Shown here piece by piece: positions 1 through 7,795 of a stretch of DNA of 64,000 nt. Position numbers and translations under genes: made by a program. Source of the DNA: Oscheius onirici (taxonomy: Eukaryota; Nematoda; Chromadorea; Rhabditida; Rhabditidae). Where the stretch lies: positions 8,184,064-8,248,063 of the forward strand of contig OW051468.1 in assembly GCA_932521025.1 (NCBI GenBank), read 5' to 3'. The number at the start of each line of letters is the position of its first letter. Position 1 is the first letter of the stretch. The notes below the pieces were generated by a model. That model saw only the letters and a program-made list of their open reading frames with translations. It was not told the origin of the DNA and ran no database searches.

Positions 1-301
1 TCATAACACTTTTCTTTCGCTGGCGGCCCGTCATAGTTGTTGGTTATCGAGAGAGAGAGGGGGAAGGTCAGACGGAACGTCAAGCGTGAAGCCAAAAGGG
101 CGAGGATAAGGAAGGGGAAGCAGATATTTGTCTGCAGAGAACAAGTGTTGGATTGGACAGGAAAACGAGCCATTTTCACTTTATAGCTCGTGGCCACGTT
201 ACGCACTTTTTTTTTTACGCACGTTCAAATCAGTACTCCAGCGCGTACGGAAAAGCGCGTTAAAAGGAAAGTACGTAATGTGAAGATTTGGCACGAGCTT
301 T

Positions 302-358
302 ACTGCGCACCAACTCGAGCGACGAGTGACTACGGTAGGCGTTGACGGTTGGTGCGCA
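302..358. repeat. short imperfect hairpin
   Basis: An inverted repeat: TGCGCACCAAC on the left is mirrored by GTTGGTGCGCA on the right, with about 30 bp between. The same GTTGGTGCGCA block recurs in the longer foldback near 39.9-40.0 kb, so this is probably a decayed relative of that element. It lies in the 3' flank of the minus-strand gene that starts at 1740. Bases 1-483 hold no other gene that I can support. Confidence 0.45.
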
Positions 359-483
359 ACCCAAAGTGTAACTATCGTCTTCCGCGTTTTCTAGTTCCAC
401 ACATCTCTGCGGTGAAAACACAACTATTTTCTGATAAAAATTCATTTACATTTGTACAAATTGATGCTCTAGTGTACCCGTCT

Positions 484-1740
484 CTACAGAATTGGTGTCT
501 CATTGTTCTCTGTCCGCTGGAATGTCCCGTAGCCTTCTGGTTCAGTTGGAGGAAGAGGATCTGACTGAGAGTATGCAGGTGGCAGTGACTCGCTTCTATC
601 TTCTTTCGGAGGTAGTTCTTCCTCCTCAAAATCAATCGTCGGCGGTGGAACAGTGGGACTGGGCAGAGGAGTGTTCGGCATACTGTCCGTGTATTGCGGA
701 GGTGCTCCTGGAAGTCGTGTCACATACTGGACGATCGGTACACTTCTGAAGAACTTTTCAGTAGTCAAGAGAAAGAAACTTGTCCGGGACGCAGGCAAAG
801 TCAAATAGTGTCTCCCGCGGTTTCCGTTTGAAACTAACCCTCTCCGCTGCCTCTTCATAGCAACCAGTAACATGAACAGTAGTCGCAAATTAATCAGCGT
901 TAAAATAATAGTAATCAGGGCTAGAATCATTCCCACAATGGTTCTTGACAGTGCAAATCCAATTTGGTTCGTATCGACACTGCTCGTAGGAGTGGGATCA
1001 GAGTCTCCTGCGTTTATATTGTCGTCAGTCGACGATCCGAACATTGTCAAGCCGAGAATCATTCCCATGATCATGCCAGCTGACCAGCAGAGATAAATTG
1101 CCTAGAACTTATTGGGGGAGCAGAGAAATACTCACTAGATAGATGCCGTAGGCGTAGAGAAGACGTTGATCCTTTTTTATTAGAGCCATTTCTCCTACGA
1201 TTGCCAGGATGGAGACGAGAATAATGTAGAAGACGAAAAAGTACCAGTGGGAACAAATGACAGCGAGGAGAAAAGATTGTGTGATGAGGAGGACACCATT
1301 GAGGATTTTAAGGAAGAGCTGAAAATGGACCGTATACTGCAGGTCCCCATGATTACCGAAGTCTCGTTTTTTGAACTCACACATACATTTTCCAGCTTTG
1401 CAATGTTCAGCAAAATTGTAGAACTTGATGAGCTCTACAACTTTGTAGAACATCGCGAAGCTTTTAAATGCATGCGTGAGCTCGAAAATTGAGGTTTCTT
1501 CAAAAGTTCCAAAATTTAGCTCGGAGCAAAGAAATCTGCCCGACCATTCAACTTATTTGCTACTTTCCAGCGAAACTGATAAGAAGAGACTTAAGTTTTA
1601 AAGAAACACGTGCTCTCAATCGATAACTCATTTTCTCCTTTATATTCAATTCACAGGGACAGTACGAAGCCTATTTACCAACAACAAAAGGAAGAGCTTA
1701 CCGGGATCCTGGTCTTCCAAGCTACGCCCAAAAAGGCCAT
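484..1740 (-). CDS. small four-pass membrane protein with PPxY tail
   Basis: I do not recognise a named family. Exons read 1740-1702, 1336 (or 1318)-1136, 1101-839 and 745-484, all in phase, giving about 254 residues. Hydrophobic segments include LNGVLLITQSFLLAVI, a second in the same exon, MIMGMILGLTMF, and a long one around TIVGMILALITIILTL. The last ~80 residues are proline-rich and acidic and hold PPQY and PPAY motifs; PPxY is the known ligand of WW domains in Nedd4-type ligases. The same architecture recurs in the next gene and at 41797-43767, so this is a local family. A hairpin MITE lies in intron 1. The first exon and the exact acceptor of exon 2 are the weakest parts. Confidence 0.6.
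1361..1503. repeat. hairpin MITE, recurrent family, copy 1
   Basis: A ~140-bp imperfect hairpin. Its ends resemble copies near 38286, 48131 and 58022: GAACTCACAC on one side, GCGTGAGCTC and AAATTGAGGTTTCTTC on the other, with an inner pair built on AGCTTTGCAATGTTC and GAACATCGCGAAGCTT. It lies in intron 1 of the minus-strand membrane-protein gene. A fragment of the same inner stem lies at about 3580-3625. Confidence 0.55.
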
Positions 1741-1831
1741 TTCGTTAGAGAGACTTGGCGAAGAAGAAGAAGGTACGATAAGGCTGGAAGTGTGATAAGA
1801 CGAAAAGAGACAATGTAGTGGACGAATTTAT

Positions 1832-3283
1832 TCAAAATAGCGGGTCTTTAGGAGGTAACGAAGCCGTTTCGAGGTTGATAGAGGCGTAGGATGGAGGCAT
1901 GTCCCTCGGATTACAGCTGGCAATTGTATAACTGGGTGGTGGTCGAGACCGTTGTCTTCTCGCCCTGAAAAAAATGCGAGATACAAAAAAAGAGCAACAA
2001 TACTTACAGTCTTTTTTGTTCCACGTAGACTTTTTTGAAGTAGCCGTGGGCGTGAACCATGGTTCCAAAGCCCCAAACTGATCCAAGAACTCCAAAGACG
2101 ACAGCTAGAATGCGCATGGTGTGTATATCATCGTTATACTTGTTGACAGAAACGTAAACGGCAAGGATTGTGGAAGTTGGGAAGGCAATCAGGGCGAAGA
2201 GCATCTGAAACTCTTTGTGTGTTTGAAGGCACTCTTAGGTAGCCCTGTCTCTTGACTTCTTTGAATAGAGTATAGTATAGTTTGGTTAAGAAGTCATTAC
2301 CATAATCCTTTTTTCGCACACCTCGCTTTGTAGTCTTTCAGCTGTGCTCTTCTCTGTCGAATAGATCGGTATCTGGTAACTTTTCGTAGTCTTGGCCTGA
2401 GTAGGCTTTGACAGGTTATCGCATTATCTGAACACAGTAGTTGTACTCGTTTTTTATGCTTTCCTTTTATGGAGACGAGTGGGCGAACGGTGTCTTGGAG
2501 GGCTTTTTTTAAATTACAGAGCTTGTAACGCCCTTCCAGGGCTAAAGTTGCTATCCCCCCATATATTCCTTGACCTAAACCACTTGAAATCCGTTTCTGT
2601 ATAAGAACTACCGAGTGCAGAAGTAAAGTCTTCGCGCTTCGTTGTCTCCCAATAGTGGCTTGTCTAAACTTGTTACTACTAACTCCTGTCCCCTTAATTG
2701 TGCGCACAAATTGCTCCATTTGGATTGCCAATTTAAGCTTCCGACAGACACACACACAGAGACCTGGGAGCAATTTAAAGTGGATTTCCCCTTTTCGACA
2801 GAAGACAGAAGATCATCAGTACACATCATTCATTCTTTTGATACTCGAGGGCGTACCACGTAGCTGTGCGCGGTCTCGCCACGAAACAAATGGTTATGGT
2901 AAACCGGTATTATTGGAAAGAATATCCCATTGAAGACTAGAAAACGAAGTTAAAATACAGTGTTTTGCCTAGTTTTCAAAGATTTCAACTCGGTCAGTAA
3001 CTGAACAAACTATACCTGATAAGCAGCGTAGATCAGTAAAAACTTGGGAACTTTTCTACGATAGCCCTCTTCTCCAATTCTCATGGCAAACAGAATTACG
3101 AAACCGACTGGGAACATCAAGTATACGTGCCAATCACCGGCAAACCAGAAGACGAAAAACATGAGTTGAGCACACATTGGAGGACAGATTATGGCGCTAG
3201 TTTTACACTGAATTAGTTTAAATTAACAATTAAATGTTACTAACCTTTCCCATTGGAGGAACATCTTCAATTTCGGGAGTCAT
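1832..3283 (-). CDS. small four-pass membrane protein with two PPSY motifs
   Basis: Exons 3283-3245, 3207-3016, 2204-2008 and 1964-1832 join in phase to about 186 residues. The protein starts MTPEIEDVPPMGK. Hydrophobic stretches include MFFVFWFAGDW, LMFPVGFVILFAM, MLFALIAFPTSTILAVYV and ILAVVFGVLGSVWGFG. The tail is soluble and has PPPSY and MPPSY, PPxY-type WW ligands. No enzymatic motif is seen. The architecture matches the genes at 484-1740 and 41797-43767, which suggests a lineage-expanded family of membrane adaptors; that role is inference. The long third intron (2205-3015) contains a dispersed repeat. Confidence 0.65.
2500..2745. repeat. dispersed repeat, related to 56830-57005
   Basis: Within an intron. 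Blocks such as CCCATATATTCC, TGACCT/TGGCCTGAACC and AACTCCTNTCCCCTTA occur in the same order and orientation at 56850-56985, at roughly 75-80 percent identity by eye. A shorter related piece (CGCCCTTCTAGGGCTAAT in reverse) lies near 59120. The 158-residue minus-strand open frame over 2297-2773 looks like chance translation of this repeat; no terminal inverted repeats were found. Confidence 0.5.
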
Positions 3284-3718
3284 GTTGATTGGAAAAGAGT
3301 CTGCTGGTCAAGATTTTTGAGAGGAGAAGAGAGACTGATAAGGAGTCAGGGAAATTGAGTGACGTTTACTTACATAACGATTCAATTATTTTCGAAAATA
3401 GACATGAGCAGCTGTCTTGGTTTTCAGCTGCCCTTTTGGTTCAGAGCTACACTTATTGATAGAAGGGGAGGAAAGTAACTGTGCCCTTATGTCAATTCCT
3501 GGACTTTGAGATAGAAGCTCAATTTTCTGACTCACATATATGTATTTCCTGCCTTGTGTGTATAACAAAGCTGTAGCAATAAGTTCTATAATTTTTCAGA
3601 ACGTCGTGAAGCTTGAAAATGCTTCAAAAGGTCACAACGAAATCTGACCAAAATCTGAAAAAATAATCTGGCCGTCTAGTCTACATGGCATAAATGAACA
3701 TTTTAGCAGTAGATTTAC

Positions 3719-4561
3719 TCAGATCAAAGCAAAATTTGACGAAAGTTCTTTTGCTTCTGTGATGTTTTCTTCGAATGCTGGATTGGTTTTTTCTCCGGTT
3801 CCTTCCTCGGTAGAGACAAGATGGACAAATTGAAGATTTCTAAAGAAGCCGATTTAAATTCAAAAAAGTGAGCATGCCTCATTTGTTCTATCTCCATTCT
3901 AATCGACTTCAATCCGAAAAGAATAAGACAGAAGGAGAGTCCGGTAAAGTACAGGGAAACGAAAGCAGAAATGGCGATGAGGCGCGCGAGAGTGTCATCC
4001 GCTCCGGTAACAAATTCGTTGTTCTTAATTTTGTAGACTGTAGAGATTGTGACAGGAATAACGAAACAACCGATAAGAATCTGAAGATTCAGGATGCTTT
4101 AAGGTATTAAATTCTGTTAAAATAAGGAATGCTACAGGAACCCAAAATTGCCTTCCCTCTAAAGCTCTTATTTACGTATTTGGGTTACCGTAGCATTATT
4201 TTAGCATAGTATATTAACCTTGGCTACCAGATATTTTGTGGGAAATTTCACATTTTTGCCGTTCAAACCCTCCATTCCATATAATTCAGCGACGTAAAGG
4301 ACGGGCAGTACAAGAAGACCACAGATTGGAATAGTTTCGAGTTCAATGGCGAATAAAACGAAACAAGTCTCCTGCCAGGCAGCCAAATAAATACATATTA
4401 TGCCGAGAGCCTGAAATTGTTCGAATCTATTTAAATTTAAGAGGTTACACGAAAACACAGAGCTTTAGCGTGTTCGGAGACCATCAGTTGTGAGGAAAGA
4501 AGTGATAACGGACAGGCTGACTAACAATGACGTGGTGGTCTCCCGTATTCAACAGGTTCAT
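3719..4561 (-). CDS. four-pass membrane protein with NPAF tail motif
   Basis: Exons 4561-4526, 4410-4219, 4080-3878 and 3839-3719 give about 183 residues. The first exon is tiny (starting MNLLNTGDHH) and ends at a good GTTAGT donor. Exon 2 has hydrophobic runs from ALGIICIYLA to LLVLPVLYVAELYG; exon 3 has ILIGCFVIPVTI and a span ending LSFCLILFGL. The C-terminus carries an NPAFEEN motif of endocytic NPxF type. The last intron appears to use a GC donor (AG|GCATGC): only this join restores the frame shared with the paralogous pseudogene at 19146, whose tail has NPAYEEN. The Maverick target duplication lies 74 bp upstream of the ATG, so the promoter or 5' UTR may be displaced. Confidence 0.65.
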
Positions 4562-4634
4562 CAGGTCTTTATAAGAAACTGTCAAGTTGATTTCTAGGAG
4601 GAGATTCTAATTGTGAGATGTTTGAGGCAGATCA

Positions 4635-4640
4635 GACGGA
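4635..4640. other. target site duplication, left
   Basis: GACGGA, identical to 18938-18943, immediately outside the left inverted repeat. Six bases matches the Maverick/Polinton integration footprint and marks a simple insertion event. Confidence 0.88.
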
Positions 4641-4878
4641 AATAATATGTATTTTGCCGTTCTAGCGCACCTTTTCGCCCATCCTCAATTTTCACGTTTT
4701 TCAGCCATTTTAAGGCTTATTTTCATTGATTTTCTGTCTTAACTCTTCAAAAATGTGTCATTTTAAACAATTTTCAAAAATGGTAAAAAGGTCGAAATGC
4801 GCTACCTTAAAAATGTGGTCGAAATGGTCGAGAAAAATGCGCTAGAACGGTGAAAAAAAATAATGCTAAATAAATGAT
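4641..4878. repeat. Maverick left terminal inverted repeat (238 bp)
   Basis: By eye it is identical to the reverse complement of 18686-18937 except that the right copy has 14 extra bp (an imperfect tandem repeat of GGTCGAAAT). It begins AATAATATG. It is itself nearly palindromic at its edges: CCGTTCTAGCGCA near the outer end and TGCGCTAGAACGG near the inner end. The inner boundary coincides with the ATG of a cysteine-protease reading frame at both ends of the element. Confidence 0.92.
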
Positions 4879-4987
4879 GAAACTAGAGAAAGATCTGCCT
4901 GCCCTAACAAATTTAGATCTCCTTGCTTTAGTCGAAGTATTGGAAATCAAGAATTTTAGAGGTATCTTCATGCGAGACACTTTACCG
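4874..4987 (+). pseudogene. partial Maverick cysteine protease N-terminus
   Basis: Starts MMKLEKDLPALT and reads on to FRGIFMRDTLP, closely matching the start of the protease gene at the opposite end (18690 downward), which also ends this block with FRGIFMRDTLP. Similarity stops abruptly after that motif and the frame becomes unrelated AT-rich sequence. Nucleotide identity over the block is only about 70 percent, whereas the adjoining inverted repeats are nearly identical, so this is a diverged second copy rather than part of the repeat. No catalytic residues are present, so it is non-functional. Confidence 0.7.
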
Positions 4988-5195
4988 ATTTTCTTTGCTT
5001 TTGTGTTAAATTTCACACATAATGTTTATAAACAGAATTCAGAACGCGACAGGAAAAAAAGGGGAATTTTTCAATAAACCAAAAAGAATAATTTGTGACC
5101 CGAGAAAAATGTTTTAATACAAAAAGAACATAATTTTTAGACAAAAAGAAATTTTATGAGCAACGAGAAACAACCGATAAAGAAGATCAAGAAAT

Positions 5196-6534
5196 TCATT
5201 CGTTCCATTCATATTCCTCATCAGAGTCGGCCGGTGGCAACAAATCCTAAAATCCAAAAATTGTTTGAGTGAAAATAACAATTAATATTACCCGAATCGC
5301 CACGAGAACATCATAGACTGCGACGATACAACAACGACCTCCGCATGCAGGAGATGCAGGTCGTCCTTTGTCATCTTGCGTGTGCCCCACCTTTTCCACC
5401 TCGACTTGGATTCCTATTAATTGCCCCTTTTTGTTCCAACATCCGGCACCACTATCTCCTTTGAATGAGCCACTCGATCCCGTATATCGAAATCTTCGCT
5501 TCACATCACTAGCGATGATTCCGGTAGACAGTGAAAGATGGCTTGTCTTGTTGTGAAGAATCGAATATCCCATCTAAAAAAAGTGTTTTTTAAGGTAATT
5601 TAGAAAAAATTTCATTTGATAAAAAATTACCATCAGATATTCCATTCCTTTTTGAGGCGGAACTGGACTCAAAGGCAAACTTTGATTACACAAATCTTTT
5701 TCGTCCGATTTCAAGATGATCACATCGAGTTCTTCAATGATTCTCACAACACGAGTTTTTACATTGAACTTCTCATCCGACCACGAGCGAATTACAATTT
5801 CATCATCTAAAAATAGCCAATTAAAATAAACCCATTACTAACACACCTATTTTGATCTTTTTGTTCTCGCCATGTTGAAATGTTGCTGCGAGTTTCGTGC
5901 TCAACGGGATCGCGCATCTTTTGTAGTCGTCGCTTTTCACATTGTAAAACAGAGCATATTGTCCAATAGAAGCGGCTAAATCACCATCAACAGGGAGCTG
6001 TTCGGGAGCCGGGTCCAGTTTTTGCCTTTTCGGATTAGTAGCACCTAGAATTGATAAATAAATTGACAATGTTTAAAATAAATCTTAAAATGTAAAAATC
6101 AATAAAAGGTGTGAAATATTTAAAAAAATACCTTGATCTGCTGGCGTTGCTGGACGCGATCGTCGCTCTTCCTCCCATCGCAATTCGTACTCGGCTCCGT
6201 TCCATCCATCTTGTAGCTCAAAAAAATCGTCTTCTCTGCACCTAAAAAACTTAATAAAAAATTTGTTCAGAATTTTATTTAAAATTGCTAACGAAAATCG
6301 AAATGTCTTAAATAAGAGCCATTAAAAACCTACTTTAAGCCTCTGTTGTTCCTGAACAATCCGATCGGCACGTCCTCTTCAAGTTGGAAAGCTGCCCTCA
6401 AAGTCTTTTTGCTGATAATGCCATCAATTTCTGCCGTAACTTCAACGACGCGCTGATTTCCTCGAACAATGACAAACTAAAATAAGATTATTGACTAGTA
6501 AGATAAAATATCAACAAAACATACCGATTCCATA
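5196..6534 (-). CDS. trypsin-like serine protease, seven exons (Maverick cargo, WOSP-like)
   Basis: Exons 6534-6526, 6476-6334, 6241-6132, 6044-5847, 5806-5631, 5573-5292 and 5246-5196 join in phase to 322 residues with a clean stop. The catalytic triad of a chymotrypsin-fold protease can be placed: His in LAATFQHGEN, Asp in ELDVIILKSD, Ser in FKGDSGAGCW. The C-terminal tail is acidic (ADSDEEYEWNE). There is no signal peptide from this start; the first exon is open upstream (reading SARFLKIN before the ATG), so a further 5' exon is possible. Spliced genes are odd in a Maverick and point to host capture. Serine proteases called WOSP are known cargo of nematode Mavericks; assignment to that family is inference. 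Confidence 0.78.
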
Positions 6535-6576
6535 TTGATCTTTAGAAACCGGGCTGATAGAATTAACTTCGGATAT

Positions 6577-7235
6577 CTGAAAAATCCATAATTAATAATT
6601 TTTTCAAACACTAAAAAGAAGATAAAAAATTAATTGTTTACACAAACTCTTTAAGATAGGAGAAGATAGAAAGAAAGAAAAAGCGCCCATTTCCGGAAAA
6701 AAATTAGCACAGTTAGAGTGCACCGCAACTTAGTAGAATTATTACTTCTAATTGGCGTAATACTGTACGTGCTTTAGAAAATTAAGTGAAAGGACGTAAA
6801 TTTTATGACAACAAAAAGCAAAACTTAACAACAAAGGAACCCGACAATTCGGAAACAAACAAAGGGAAAAAATGAAAATGATTTTTTCCCCAGTATTTCT
6901 GGCGTGTTTCATATGCAAATTTTCGAAATTCTACTTAAAATCAACTGAGATTTATCAAAATTAGCATCGATGGTTCTAGCTTTTACACAGAAATCCTTTT
7001 GCCTTCCCGGTTTCCTTAACTAAAACTTATCGAGAAAAACAATGATAGCTATGGATGTAAAATCATGCACAACGCAAACTACAGAAGAAAAGAAAATCTC
7101 TTTTCTATTCACAAAAGTTAGAATGTGGTGGAAGGATGCGATGTTGGCAACGTCCCGTGTTCCTCTGCGTCTCTGCTCAAGCGTCACTCTCATTACCCTT
7201 CCACTCTAGCCCAACGCGTTTGCGTGCAAAAAGTA
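6577..7235. other. non-coding interval in Maverick
   Basis: About 650 bp between the cargo protease and the capsid fragment. I see no convincing open frame on either strand. It is the likely junction between a foreign left module (protease and partial cysteine protease) and the ancestral Maverick backbone, because the capsid frame breaks off at its right edge. Confidence 0.4.
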
Positions 7236-7711
7236 AGGTTACCTTTTCTATTTTTTGTATATTTATTTATTTTATAAGTCATGATATCCTTTGTCTCAAG
7301 GATCCATCCAAAAGTATTTTGTTTATTCATTGTTGAAGAATAAGTAAGTAGACCTTTTAATAGTGAAGCTCTTCCAGGATCAATGACATTTTCAACTTGC
7401 ATACCATCCATTGAGTAAGTTGCTCTATCAAATAAGAACATAGGTCCATTGTTTGTTAATGATACTTCATCTGTATCTGCAAATGGTGATCTTGCGGCAT
7501 CACTTTTACTCAAGGAAGCTTCTAAATAAATATAAGATTTATGAAGTAATAGATATTGATCACAAGTTTCGATGATAAAATTTATTTCACCATGCTGATT
7601 CAAAGAAGATCCAGATGAAGGAAAAATACTAATCAAATTTTCCTTTTGAATTGATGTATCCTGAATAATTGGACTATCAACGATGAGTATTCTGTCTACT
7701 GCTTCAGCCAT
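7236..7711 (-). pseudogene. major capsid protein, N-terminal fragment
   Basis: About 158 residues starting MAEAVDRILIVDSP. Features typical of the N-terminal jelly-roll of Polinton/adintovirus hexon-like capsids are visible: a segment around QYLLLHKSYIYLEASL, then NNGPMFLFDRATYSMDG and VIDPGRASLLKGLLTYS. Full capsid proteins of this type are around 450-650 residues, so most of the double jelly-roll is missing. The open frame runs on to 7193, but the last ~15 residues after KNRKG look unrelated. A GTAACC donor-like site follows at 7231, but no exon in the correct phase was found downstream. Confidence 0.62.
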
Positions 7712-7795
7712 TTAAGATATTTTCAATTTAATTACAACTTTCAAAGACAGTCAGGATAAATTTTCAATTTATTTAAAATAAATTTTCTAAGGTAA

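Noticed and set aside
2297-2773. 158-codon minus-strand open frame
   Set aside because: It lies inside a dispersed repeat within an intron and resembles no protein domain.
6526-7235. Splicing of the capsid fragment onto the cargo protease to make a fusion
   Set aside because: The capsid frame's only plausible donor leaves a phase that does not fit the acceptor at 6577, and the protease model is complete from its own ATG.
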